Positions 9,220-17,732 of a stretch of 47,191 bases of DNA are shown here, piece by piece (the stretch's first letter is position 1; the number at the start of each line of letters is the position of its first letter). The stretch is from contig JALVYU010000003.1 in the NCBI GenBank assembly GCA_027022365.1, positions 1 through 47,191 on the forward strand. The letters run 5' to 3'. Origin of the DNA: Desulfurococcales archaeon. Its GTDB lineage: Archaea; Thermoproteota; Thermoprotei_A; Sulfolobales; Desulfurococcaceae. The position numbers and the translations under genes are program-made. The notes beneath the pieces were generated by a model. That model was not told where the DNA came from and did not search any database. It saw nothing but the letters and a program-made list of their open reading frames with translations.

Positions 9220-10097
9220 TGTCGGCGGGGCTACGCGACATAGAGCTGAGGAGCAGGAAAACAGAGATACTCATAGTCGTGACAGTACTGGTATTTTCGA
9301 TACCATTGATACTCGGCTACAGCCTCCTAATACTCTCAAGCTTCAGCAAAGAAATGGTGACAAACCTAAATCCTAGAGACTTCATACCGACGCTGAGGAA
9401 CTGGATCCTCTTCTTCGAGGGGAGGACAGCAGTATTTGGAGGTATAAGGGTCAATATATGGCATATCGTCCTCAACACGCTCATCGTAGCCCTAGGGGTC
9501 TCGTTCCTGGTAACCCTCGTGGGAAGCATGACAGGCTACGCGGTGTCAAGGCTAAGATTTAGCGGTAGGAAGAAGTTCATGGCGCTCCTCATGCTCCTCC
9601 ACGCATTCCCCGGAAGCGTGATGGTCGTAGGCATTTATTTCCTATACCTAATGTTCCTGCCCTCATACCAGATGGTAAGACTATATAGTTTCTTCTTCGT
9701 GATAGTGGCCCGCGCGAGCCTCGAGATACCGATGGCCACGTGGCTGATGAAGGGCTTCTTCGACATGATCCCTTGGGAGGTTGAATGGGCCGCGCTAGTA
9801 GATGGTGCTTCAAGGCTCAGGGTGTGGAGGAAAATAATATTACCTATGGTAAAGCCTGGCGTCGCGGCGGTGATGCTCTTCGGATTCCTGGCGGGCTGGA
9901 TGGACATAATCTATGTTAGGACATTCCTCGTAGACCAGACACTGGCAACGTGGATAGAGTCCAATATCAACGCCGAGTACAGCTACCTACCACTCGTAGC
10001 AGCTGCTGGAACATTCTATCTCCTCCCAACAATAATCTTCTTCCTCCTCGCCCAGAGGCTCATCTTCACGATCAGCGCGACCGGTGTTAAGGGGTGA
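9219..10097 (+). CDS. ABC transporter permease, MalG/UgpE type
   Basis: A 292-residue six-helix permease, partner of the preceding gene. The EAA loop, AALVDGASRLRVWRKIILPM (about 188-207), is well conserved. The GTG start shares its G with the preceding TAG stop and is backed by GAGAGGTGAT 6-15 bases upstream, indicating translational coupling. It overlaps the upstream in-frame extension of the ATPase gene. Confidence 0.92.
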   Translation: MSAGLRDIELRSRKTEILIVVTVLVFSIPLILGYSLLILSSFSKEMVTNLNPRDFIPTLRNWILFFEGRTAVFGGIRVNIWHIVLNTLIVALGVSFLVTLVGSMTGYAVSRLRFSGRKKFMALLMLLHAFPGSVMVVGIYFLYLMFLPSYQMVRLYSFFFVIVARASLEIPMATWLMKGFFDMIPWEVEWAALVDGASRLRVWRKIILPMVKPGVAAVMLFGFLAGWMDIIYVRTFLVDQTLATWIESNINAEYSYLPLVAAAGTFYLLPTIIFFLLAQRLIFTISATGVKG

Positions 10098-10104
10098 TCA
10101 TGTA

Positions 10105-11223
10105 ATGGTGGTCGTAAGACTGATGAACGTGACCAAGGTGTTCAGGACAGGTGTCGTGGGCGTCAAAGACATTAATCTGACCGTGAACCATAAGGAGTTC
10201 ATGGCACTCCTGGGGCCGAGCGGGAGCGGTAAATCCACAACCCTCTACCTCATAGCGGGTATCTATAGGCCGAGCTCGGGCAAGATATTCTTCGATGACC
10301 GCGACGTGACGAATCTCCCGCCAAAGGACAGGAACATAGGGCTCGTATTCCAGAACTGGGCCCTATACCCACACATGAGGGTTTACGACAACATAGCATT
10401 CCCCCTCAGGATAAAGAAGCTTCCCGAGAACGAGATAAGAAAGAAGGTTTTAGAGACGGCTAAAATGCTTAGAATAGAGAAACTACTTAACAGATATCCC
10501 TGGCAACTCAGCGGTGGTCAGCAGCAGAGAGTAGCCATAGCCCGCGCCCTTGTGAAGGAGCCCGACGTATTACTGCTGGACGAGCCGCTCTCCAACCTGG
10601 ACGCCCAGCTAAGGATAAGTGTTAGAGCAGAGCTCAAGAGACTGCAGAAGAAGCTAGGAATAACGACGATCTATGTCACCCACGACCAGGCTGAAGCACT
10701 GGCTATGGCGGACAGGATAGCCGTGATCAACAATGGTAGGATCATACAGATCGGTACCCCCGAGCAGGTCTACACGAAGCCAGCAACAGTATTTGTCGGA
10801 GGATTCCTGGGCAATCCACCCATGAACTTTATAGAGGGAGAAATAGTTGAGGAGAAGGGCAAGCTCTACATAGTCATCGCAGGCCAGAAAATCTTTGCCC
10901 CCGCACACTACGAGCCAATAATAAGGAGGGGAGGATGGAGAAAAGTAGTGGTCGGGTTCCGCCCCGAGGACACGATGATACTACCAGAATGCAGGGACAG
11001 GAACGAGTGTGTTAAGGGGAGGGTCTACGCTGTTGAGCCCATGGGGAGAGAATACATAGTCGTCGCTGACCTTGGCGGGGAACTGGTTAAAGCAATAGTG
11101 CCCAGAACACTCGTGCTGACCGATGATCAAGAGATATGTCTTTGCCCATCCCTTGAGAAGATAGTCTTATTTGATCCTAAGACCGAGAAGAGCCTCGAGG
11201 TACTAGCTGCTGAGAAGGAGTGA
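10105..11223 (+). CDS. ABC transporter ATPase, MalK/UgpC type
   Basis: A cytosolic ATPase of 372 residues energising the importer. Walker A GPSGSGKST, Q-loop, signature LSGGQQQR, Walker B LLLDEPLSNLD and switch His in VTHDQAEA are all intact. The C-terminal third is the OB/TOBE regulatory extension of sugar importers, ending around the GFRPED motif and beyond. A GTG at 10084 would add seven residues, but the ATG at 10105 sits 5-6 bases after AGGGGTGATC and gives the usual N-terminus. It closes the operon; its stop is 5 bases from the stop of the convergent DUF2061 gene. Confidence 0.93.
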   Translation: MVVVRLMNVTKVFRTGVVGVKDINLTVNHKEFMALLGPSGSGKSTTLYLIAGIYRPSSGKIFFDDRDVTNLPPKDRNIGLVFQNWALYPHMRVYDNIAFPLRIKKLPENEIRKKVLETAKMLRIEKLLNRYPWQLSGGQQQRVAIARALVKEPDVLLLDEPLSNLDAQLRISVRAELKRLQKKLGITTIYVTHDQAEALAMADRIAVINNGRIIQIGTPEQVYTKPATVFVGGFLGNPPMNFIEGEIVEEKGKLYIVIAGQKIFAPAHYEPIIRRGGWRKVVVGFRPEDTMILPECRDRNECVKGRVYAVEPMGREYIVVADLGGELVKAIVPRTLVLTDDQEICLCPSLEKIVLFDPKTEKSLEVLAAEKE

Positions 11224-11228
11224 GACAA

Positions 11229-11567
11229 TTATTTCTTATAGCCATACCTAATTCTCGCCCATATCCTCTCGAACAAGTAATATGCTGGTATCTTGACCAG
11301 GACTTCTAGTACACCGAACTTAAGTCCTAGGACAGGGTTTCCCGTCAATACATATATGATCAGCGGGGATACTACAAATGACTGATAGAACCTATATGAT
11401 ACTGCTTTGATAAGGCTACGCTTACTGTTCTCGCGTGGTTTTGCAATAATTTTTGTGACGTCGTCATCCTTTATGGTCTTTAACTCCAAGCCTATCTTCT
11501 CCGCGTAGCGCCGGAGTTCTTCCAGTTTTTCTCTTGAACCGTTCTCGACAACTATTGTTACGGCCAT
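11229..11567 (-). CDS. DUF2061 membrane protein
   Basis: A 112-residue protein. The C-terminal half (about 50-108) matches the DUF2061 pattern: SLIKAVSYRF, a short hydrophobic pair of helices, and YLFERIWARI at the end. The N-terminal half is a soluble, charged alpha/beta segment not usual for the family. The biochemical role of DUF2061 is unknown. Its start codon lies 12 bases from the first TTAATTAA element, so the array probably lies in its promoter or 5' region. Confidence 0.75.
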   Translation of the reverse strand: MAVTIVVENGSREKLEELRRYAEKIGLELKTIKDDDVTKIIAKPRENSKRSLIKAVSYRFYQSFVVSPLIIYVLTGNPVLGLKFGVLEVLVKIPAYYLFERIWARIRYGYKK

Positions 11568-11578
11568 TTCTCGTCCCT

Positions 11579-11621
11579 TTAATTAATTTTAATTAACCGC
11601 TTCTTAATTAAACTTAATTAA
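11579..11621. promoter_or_regulatory. Four-copy TTAATTAA array, candidate operator
   Basis: The 8-bp palindrome TTAATTAA occurs at 11579-11586, 11589-11596, 11604-11611 and 11614-11621. Start-to-start distances are 10, 15 and 10 bases, so there are two pairs each phased by one helical turn. The array sits between divergent genes and directly before a TATA box. Regular phasing suggests side-by-side binding of a dimeric regulator; the protein is unknown. Confidence 0.5.
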
Positions 11622-11624
11622 GAA

Positions 11625-11635
11625 CCATATAAAAA
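11625..11635 (+). promoter_or_regulatory. TATA box for the exported beta-domain protein
   Basis: CATATAAAAAC follows the TTAATTAA array by 3 bases. It faces the plus-strand gene beginning near 11727, about 90 bases away. Confidence 0.45.
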
Positions 11636-11726
11636 CACAGCGACCCTAAGTGTTACAAGTACAAACAATACATTATCCCTTATAATACCTGAGAACAGGC
11701 TATGATTAGAAGAAACGGTGTATTAT

Positions 11727-12297
11727 ATGATTAGGAGATAAAACTACACTCTACATATTATTGGCGGGAGCAATCCTGGCCGCAATAGCCATAGGCTTAC
11801 TTGCTTACAATGCACAGACGGGAACATACAATAATGAAACAAACAATGAAGTAGCCATAATAACCAGTAACAATGAAACCGTATCACCAGCCATCACTAG
11901 TATCGAATTGTCTGGCTCCTGGCATGGAAGATACAACAGTAAATCCGGGAGCGGAGAATGGATGTCCACGTTAACCGAGAAGGACGAGGACCATTATGTG
12001 GGAGAACTAATGACGAATGATCCATACTCGACACGAGGTGAGAAGATTCCGGTAATGGTTCATGTGACAGGCGAGACAATACTGACCTACATACCAGCTC
12101 TCGAGATGAACATTACAGGGAGAATAGTGGACGGAGAGCTACAGGGTACATGGAGGCTTTCCAACGGCGCAGATCAGGGTGAATGGAGAGTCATGAGAGG
12201 GGCGACAGTAATAACAGACACAGAGACACCCGCAATCATGATTACTACCTCGAAGGAAACAAGTACCATGGAGGCTAACCCATATAATAGTGCCTAA
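11727..12297 (+). pseudogene. Exported beta-domain protein with apparent N-terminal frameshift
   Basis: The frame open to 12297 has no good start: its first start codon is a TTG at 11761 that would cut a hydrophobic helix short. An ATG at 11727, preceded by CGGTG with 6-base spacing, encodes Met-Ile-Arg-Arg and then hits TAA. Removing the single T at 11739 joins it to the long frame and yields a textbook signal peptide (MIRRKTTLYILLAGAILAA). The body is one small all-beta domain (about 50-150) with repeated G-x-W motifs (SGSWHGRY, GTWRLSNG, GEWRVMRG), then a Thr-rich tail. Either the gene is inactivated, the sequence has an error, or translation shifts. Function unknown. Confidence 0.55.
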
Positions 12298-12645
12298 GAG
12301 GTCAGCCCGACGAGCCAAGAGCCATATAATAAGATCGTGATAGACATGAAGAGGATGTTGGCATAGATAGTCGGATGAGCTAAATTGACCCACGTGGTCT
12401 CAGGTAGTGCCAGCAGGATGTACGTTGAATACATTGTCAAGATCGAGATCGTTCCCGGAAAATACAGCGTGGATAAAATAGGCTCAATGCTCATAGAAAT
12501 GGGTTACACCGTGACGACATAAGCTGATACAAACGATGAATTCGTGATCGTGTTCACCTATATGTACGAAGACAAGGTAACGTATATCACGGTAGCAGGC
12601 AAAACTGGTTGCCGGATCGTATCGTTATTAATCAACTATACGTAA
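12298..12645 (+). pseudogene. Same-frame relic with in-frame stops
   Basis: The frame of the preceding gene continues past its TAA (12295) to 12645 with sensible protein-like sequence, interrupted by TAG at 12364, TGA at 12376 and TAA at 12520. Coherent pieces include YVEYIVKIEIVPGKYSVDKI and EFVIVFTYMYEDKVTYITV. There are no frameshifts, only nonsense codons. It may be the decayed second domain of the upstream gene or a separate dead gene. The longest intact piece from ATG 12418 is 34 codons. Between 12646 and 12720 the only notable element is a 12-bp palindrome CAAAACGTTTTG at 12679-12690. Confidence 0.5.
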
Positions 12646-12720
12646 GATGACTATCTAGTAAAGGTTTTCTCCCGCTACCAAAACGTTTTGTTTCGGTTCC
12701 CTTCACCGACGAGAAACTTA

Positions 12721-13212
12721 TTATTGGATCTTTAATCCAACCCTGTACTCCTTACCCCTATACCTTACTATAAAGCCCCCAGGTATCTCCTCGATCTCGA
12801 CCGGCTTTTCAACGCCTCCGATACTGACTCTTAGTTTCGCCTTGAACGCGATCCCGGCAACATATAGTATGTTCTCTAGGCCTGGGAGTTCTCTGAATAC
12901 CTCGATCTTTTCTAGCTTCTTCCTCTTGTACTCGAGGAATCCAAGTACTGCAGCTGTGAGGACGCTTATCTCTTCGGGAGAAAGGCCCGGTGGCAGGACA
13001 AGCTTTTCTTCCGCCGGCTTAGCCTCTAGGGGTTTCTCGGCCTTCTCCTTGGTCTCAGGAACTCGTTTTACTGGTTTAGCCCTCTTATAGAATAGGGGCT
13101 TGAAGCCGGCCATAATGGCTGCAAGTATGCTTAGGATTACGAATACTACTGTTACCCCTATCACTGTGATCTTGAGGCCCTCAAGCACTTCTGTTAAGAT
13201 GCTGAGGATCAT
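12721..13212 (-). CDS. oadG: Sodium-pumping decarboxylase gamma subunit (OadG-like)
   Basis: A 163-residue protein with a single N-terminal membrane helix (about 13-36, GLKITVIGVTVVFVILSILA), the signature of OadG_gamma. A charged Lys/Glu/Pro linker (40-75) and a small C-terminal domain with a beta-rich end follow. The gamma subunit holds the alpha subunit to the membrane-bound beta subunit. The ATG start is 6 bases after the oadB stop and carries GGGTGAT just upstream, so the two are co-transcribed. Sequence conservation outside the helix is low in this family, so the call rests partly on the adjacent oadB. Confidence 0.82.
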   Translation of the reverse strand: MILSILTEVLEGLKITVIGVTVVFVILSILAAIMAGFKPLFYKRAKPVKRVPETKEKAEKPLEAKPAEEKLVLPPGLSPEEISVLTAAVLGFLEYKRKKLEKIEVFRELPGLENILYVAGIAFKAKLRVSIGGVEKPVEIEEIPGGFIVRYRGKEYRVGLKIQ

Positions 13213-13218
13213 CTTTTA

Positions 13219-14346
13219 TCACCCTCCTAGAAGGCTCAAGAACACGCCTGCGACGACTGCTGTCCCTATAACTCCGGCCACGTTGGGGCCCATGGCGTGC
13301 ATCAGTATGTGGTTCTCGGGATCCTCTTCTAGCGCTAGTCTTTGTACTACTCTTGCGCTCATTGGGACGGCCGATACTCCGGCGGCACCAATCATTGGGT
13401 TGATCTTCTCTTTGCTGAATAGGTTCATGAGTTTGGCGAACAATACTCCTCCAGCAGTAGCGGATGCAAAAGCGACTATTCCCAGGCCTAAAACCATGAG
13501 TGTTTTAGGTGTTAAGAATGTTTGAGCCTGCATCGTGCTCCCGACGCCTATACCCAAGAATATCGTAACTATGTTCATGAGTTCTTCACTGGCCGCTTTC
13601 CGGAGCCTTTCTACAACCCCGGATTCTCTAAATAGATTACCTATCATTATCATCCCTATTAGTGGAGCTGCGCTCGGTACTAGGAGGCCGACAACTATCA
13701 TCGTGATGATCGGGAATATTATCTTCTCTTTCTTCGATACTGGGCGTAGCTGCTTCATCCTGATCATTCTCTCCCTCTTCGTGGTCAGGAGCTTGATGAC
13801 GGGCGGCTGGATCAATGGGACAAGGCTCATATAGCTGTAGGCAGCCACCGCCGTCGCCGCGAGGAGATGTGGTGCAAGCTTGATCGTTAGATATATCGTT
13901 GTAGGACCATCTGCTCCACCAATGATACCTATGCTAGCGGCCTCCTTGACATTAAACCCCAACAGTAGTGCAAGCAACATCGCCACGAAGACTCCTATTT
14001 GCGCGGCGGCGCCGAGCAAGAGGCTCTTAGGATTAGCTATGAGGGGGCCGAAATCAATCATCGCGCCTAGGCCCAAGAATATGAGAAGCGGTACGACCTC
14101 TGTGTCTATAAGGTAGTGCTTCACGAGGTACAAGAACCCTGTTGGGGGCTGCGTAAGCCCTGTTAGGGGCAGGTTTACCAAGACGGCTGTGATGCCTATC
14201 GGCAAGAGGATGAGCGGCTCATAATTCTTCTTCACCGCAAGATATACTAGGCCGAGGCCTATCAGGATCATCACTATGTTGCCGACGGTGATGTGCAGTA
14301 TACCAATGTTCTGTGCTAGTGCTGTGAAAACATCCACATCGTTCAC
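13219..14346 (-). CDS. oadB: Sodium ion-translocating decarboxylase beta subunit (OadB/GcdB/MmdB family)
   Basis: A 375-residue polytopic membrane protein, the Na+-translocating core of biotin-dependent decarboxylases. The family hallmarks [15 protein letters not shown] (about 92-106) and [10 protein letters not shown] with the Na+-binding Asp D146 are present. It decarboxylates the carboxybiotin presented by the alpha subunit and exports Na+. The start is GTG with no clear ribosome binding site; a TATA-like TAATATATT about 30-40 bases upstream would give an almost leaderless message. Whether the complex uses oxaloacetate, methylmalonyl-CoA or glutaconyl-CoA cannot be told from this subunit. 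Confidence 0.92.
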   Translation of the reverse strand: MNDVDVFTALAQNIGILHITVGNIVMILIGLGLVYLAVKKNYEPLILLPIGITAVLVNLPLTGLTQPPTGFLYLVKHYLIDTEVVPLLIFLGLGAMIDFGPLIANPKSLLLGAAAQIGVFVAMLLALLLGFNVKEAASIGIIGGADGPTTIYLTIKLAPHLLAATAVAAYSYMSLVPLIQPPVIKLLTTKRERMIRMKQLRPVSKKEKIIFPIITMIVVGLLVPSAAPLIGMIMIGNLFRESGVVERLRKAASEELMNIVTIFLGIGVGSTMQAQTFLTPKTLMVLGLGIVAFASATAGGVLFAKLMNLFSKEKINPMIGAAGVSAVPMSARVVQRLALEEDPENHILMHAMGPNVAGVIGTAVVAGVFLSLLGG

Positions 14347-14481
14347 CGTCTAATGACGTGTTGAACATTAATTGAATATATTACGGAGAAATTAAAGCTT
14401 TGAGTTAAATCGGATCACAAATAGGTTTATCGTGTCCAAAATACATTCTTCATACTGGAAGACCGCGCTGGTGATCTGCTT

Positions 14482-15759
14482 ATGTTCGACCCAAAAGAGA
14501 TAAGAAAAGACTTCCCCATCCTCGAGAAAAAAATACATGGTAGACCGCTGATCTACTTCGACAACACGGCCACGACGCAGAAGCCACGCCAGGTCATAGA
14601 GGCCATAGTTGACTTCTATACCAAGCACTATGCGAACGTGCATAGAGGCCTCCACACGCTGAGCCAGGAGGCGAGCCAGCTCTACGAGGAGGCCCACGAG
14701 GTTCTCGCCAAGTTCATCAATGCTTATTCATGGGAGGAGATAGTGTTCTGTAACAATACAACCGATGCAATAAACATTATCGCCTACGGGTGGGGCCTTA
14801 AGCATCTCCGTGAGGGAGACGAGATAGTGATAACGGTAATGGATCACCACAGCAACATGCTTCCATGGAGGAACGTGGCAAAGCTAACCGGCGCGAAGAT
14901 AAAGTATGTGGACATAACCGATGAGGGTTACCTAGACTACGAGGACCTCGAGAAAAAGATAACGGAAAAGACAAAAGTAGTGGCTTTCCCCGTCATGAGC
15001 AACGTCCTCGGGACGATAAATGATGTTAAGAGAATCGTCAAGCTAGCCCATAGTGTCGGAGCAATAGTCGTAGCGGACGGTGCTCAGAGCGTACCCCACA
15101 TGCCAACTGATGTTAGGGCGATGAATGTGGATTTCCTAGCCTTCAGCGGGCATAAGATGCTGGGACCAACAGGGACGGGTGTCCTCTGGGGTAGGAAGGA
15201 TATTCTCGAGGACATGATGCCCTTCAAGGTAGGGGGAGACACGATCAAGGATGTGACGCTAGATAATGTTATATGGCACGACCTCCCATGGAGGTTCGAG
15301 GCGGGAACACCCAACATTGCCGGCGGTGTAGGGCTCGCCGAGGCTGCCAAGTACTTGATGAGGCTTGGGATGGAGAATGTTAGGGCTCACGAGAAAGAGC
15401 TCGTAGCATATACGCTCAAAAGATTCGATGAGCTCGGAGACGATGTGCTACTGACTGGGCCAAGGAATCCTGAGCACCGCGGCGGAGTAATAAGCTTCAA
15501 TGTCAAGGATCTACATCACCACGTCGTGGGGCAGGCTCTCGACTTGTTCGGCATAGCTGTTAGGACTGGTATGCACTGCGCTCACCCGCTACATTATAGG
15601 CTCGGGCTGAAGGGCACGGTTAGGGCGAGCTACTATATCTACAACACCAAGGAGGAGATCGATATATTCATCGACGCATTAAAGGAGATCATAAAGATGA
15701 GGCCCAGCCTGAAGAAGATGAAAGAAGGGATGACCGACCTAATATGTACCGGGACATAA
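14482..15759 (+). CDS. sufS: Cysteine desulfurase, SufS type
   Basis: A 425-residue PLP enzyme that removes sulfur from L-cysteine as a protein persulfide for Fe-S cluster and thio-cofactor assembly. The PLP lysine is K225 in AFSGHKMLGPTG, and the active-site cysteine is C366 in TGMHCAHP, with the compact group II (SufS/CsdA) loop. The N-terminal pattern YFDNTATTQKP and the His-rich VMDHHSNMLPW also fit. The ATG start has GGTGATC 6 bases upstream. It is a lone suf gene, on the opposite strand between the decarboxylase subunits; no SufBC is visible nearby. Confidence 0.93.
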   Translation: MFDPKEIRKDFPILEKKIHGRPLIYFDNTATTQKPRQVIEAIVDFYTKHYANVHRGLHTLSQEASQLYEEAHEVLAKFINAYSWEEIVFCNNTTDAINIIAYGWGLKHLREGDEIVITVMDHHSNMLPWRNVAKLTGAKIKYVDITDEGYLDYEDLEKKITEKTKVVAFPVMSNVLGTINDVKRIVKLAHSVGAIVVADGAQSVPHMPTDVRAMNVDFLAFSGHKMLGPTGTGVLWGRKDILEDMMPFKVGGDTIKDVTLDNVIWHDLPWRFEAGTPNIAGGVGLAEAAKYLMRLGMENVRAHEKELVAYTLKRFDELGDDVLLTGPRNPEHRGGVISFNVKDLHHHVVGQALDLFGIAVRTGMHCAHPLHYRLGLKGTVRASYYIYNTKEEIDIFIDALKEIIKMRPSLKKMKEGMTDLICTGT

Positions 15760-15798
15760 GGTTTTTCGCATCTAAAAACCATGAAGAGTCACATGTTC

Positions 15799-17541
15799 TT
15801 ACTCTGGCTTGATATATAGTATCGGCTGGCCAGACTCTAGGTTTTCTCCCTCCTTAGCCGTGACGGCTGATACCACGCCGTCAATAGGGGCGAGTATGTC
15901 TGTTTCCATCTTCATTGACTCGAGGACTGCTACTTTCTGGCCCTTCTTGACCTTGTCTCCTGGCCTAACGAGGATCTTTAGTACTTTGCCTGCCATGGGA
16001 GAGGATACTGGTTCTCCCTCGGGCTTACCCGCCGTAGTGCTCGTCTTTTCTTCCGCTTTGGGGAGCTGGGCCTGGATTGTGGGCTGTATTAGTGGTAGAC
16101 TGGTCTTCACGGTCTCGAGCTCGACACCCTCTATGCCGACCCTGTATTCTCTCCCGTCGATCACTACCGCTATTACTTTGCCGTAGAGCCTCGGTTTTTC
16201 CGGAACTTCTATCTTGCCCTTTTTACGTAGCTCGAAGAACTCTTTCGCAACCTCTGGAAATAGGCAGTATGTCAGTATGTCTTCTTCCTTCTCGAGGTAG
16301 CCATGGCTCTCGACCCACTCTCTGCACTTGTCAAGCATCGGCTCGAGTAGATCGGCTGGCCTAACTGTGATCGGCTCCTCGTCTCCCAGTATTAGCTTCT
16401 TTATCTCGGGCTTTATTGGGGCTGGTGGGCGGCCGTAGAGTCCTTTAACGTACTTCTTGGTCTCTTCCGGGATAACCTTGTATCTCCCCATTAAGACGTT
16501 GAGGACTGCTTGTGTACCTACTATCTGGCTCAGCGGAGTAACTAGTGGTGGCCATCCAAGCTCTTCCCTGACCCTTGGCACCTCCTCTAAGACCTTGTCG
16601 AGCTTGTCGAGGGCATTCTGTTCTCTCAGCTGTGCTATCAAGTTGCTGAACATCCCGCCTGGGATCTGGTGGATTATCACGTCTGGGTTGGGCAGGAGTA
16701 TTCTTGGGTTAAGGAGGTGGCTATAATTCTTCTCGATCACTTCTTTGAGGTATTTCGATATCTTGTTTATGACCTTCATGTTAATGTTGGGCTTATGCTC
16801 TGGGGGCAGCGCATAGTATACTGACTGTATACCGGGCTGGGCCGTGCCGAATGCAAGGGGGCTTATCGCTGTATCTATAAAGTCTGCCCCTGCCTTCACG
16901 CTCATAAGATAGGTCGCCACCGCCAGTCCTCCAGTGGCGTGTGTGTGGACGTTTACTGGTACTTTGAATCTTTTCTTAAGCTCGCTTACAAGCTCGTAGG
17001 CTACATGGGGCTCTAGTATCCCGGCCATGTCCTTGATCGTAATCGTGTCTACTTCTAGGCTCAGGAGCTCCTCGGCCAGCCGGATATAGTAGTCTACATT
17101 GTGGACGGGGCTTATAGTGTAGCACATAGCTCCCTGTACGAGAGCCCCTACCTTCTTCGCGGTCTTTATGCTGACCCTCATGTTACGTACATCGTTTAGG
17201 GCGTCGAAGACCCTGAATATATCTATACCGTTCTTGTAGGCCAGCTCAACAAATCTAACGACCACATCGTCCGGGTAGTGCCTATAGCCTACCAGGTTCT
17301 GGCCTCTCAGAAGCATTTGTAGCTTGGTGCGCTTAACACGCTCACGTATAAGCCTGAGCCTTATCCACGGATCCTCCTTTAGGAAGCGTAGGGGCGCATC
17401 AAATGTTGCTCCTCCCCATACCTCGAGGCTATAGAAGCCAGCGTCATCGATTATCTCTGCTATGGGTAGCAGGTCGCGTGTCCTGAACCTAGTGGCAAGA
17501 AGCGATTGATGAGCATCACGCATCGTAGTGTCTATGATCAT
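15799..17541 (-). CDS. oadA: Biotin-dependent decarboxylase alpha subunit (OadA / PycB type)
   Basis: A 580-residue protein with three parts: an HMGL-like carboxyltransferase barrel (DTTMRDAHQSLLATR at the N-terminus, metal site VHTHATGG), a conserved PYC_OADA region, and a biotinyl domain at the C-terminus with the biotinylated lysine in ESMKMET (36 residues from the end). It transfers the substrate carboxyl group to biotin, which the beta subunit then decarboxylates. A TTG two codons upstream is possible, but the ATG at 17541 gives the standard family N-terminus. With OadB and OadG nearby an oxaloacetate-decarboxylase Na+ pump is likely; a role as pyruvate carboxylase subunit B is the alternative. 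Confidence 0.9.
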   Translation of the reverse strand: MIIDTTMRDAHQSLLATRFRTRDLLPIAEIIDDAGFYSLEVWGGATFDAPLRFLKEDPWIRLRLIRERVKRTKLQMLLRGQNLVGYRHYPDDVVVRFVELAYKNGIDIFRVFDALNDVRNMRVSIKTAKKVGALVQGAMCYTISPVHNVDYYIRLAEELLSLEVDTITIKDMAGILEPHVAYELVSELKKRFKVPVNVHTHATGGLAVATYLMSVKAGADFIDTAISPLAFGTAQPGIQSVYYALPPEHKPNINMKVINKISKYLKEVIEKNYSHLLNPRILLPNPDVIIHQIPGGMFSNLIAQLREQNALDKLDKVLEEVPRVREELGWPPLVTPLSQIVGTQAVLNVLMGRYKVIPEETKKYVKGLYGRPPAPIKPEIKKLILGDEEPITVRPADLLEPMLDKCREWVESHGYLEKEEDILTYCLFPEVAKEFFELRKKGKIEVPEKPRLYGKVIAVVIDGREYRVGIEGVELETVKTSLPLIQPTIQAQLPKAEEKTSTTAGKPEGEPVSSPMAGKVLKILVRPGDKVKKGQKVAVLESMKMETDILAPIDGVVSAVTAKEGENLESGQPILYIKPE

Positions 17542-17732
17542 AGCCAATACTATTTCATCCCCATAACCCTGTTATCAATGAAGCACGTTATTCAACATAA
17601 TACTTTATGGGATTTTATAATTTATTAATTGAATACATATACAATTCACTCTATTTGAGACTATAGGTTTATTTTGGCCTTGATACAAAGAGATAGTCAT
17701 ACTCTTCACGTATGTATTGGGTGCGAAAAGAT

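Noticed and set aside
12679-12690. 12-bp palindrome CAAAACGTTTTG at the 3' side of oadG
   Set aside because: Short, AT-rich and between gene ends; not enough to call regulation.
13535-14116. Plus-strand frames antisense to oadB
   Set aside because: They mirror a conserved membrane protein and have no ribosome binding site.
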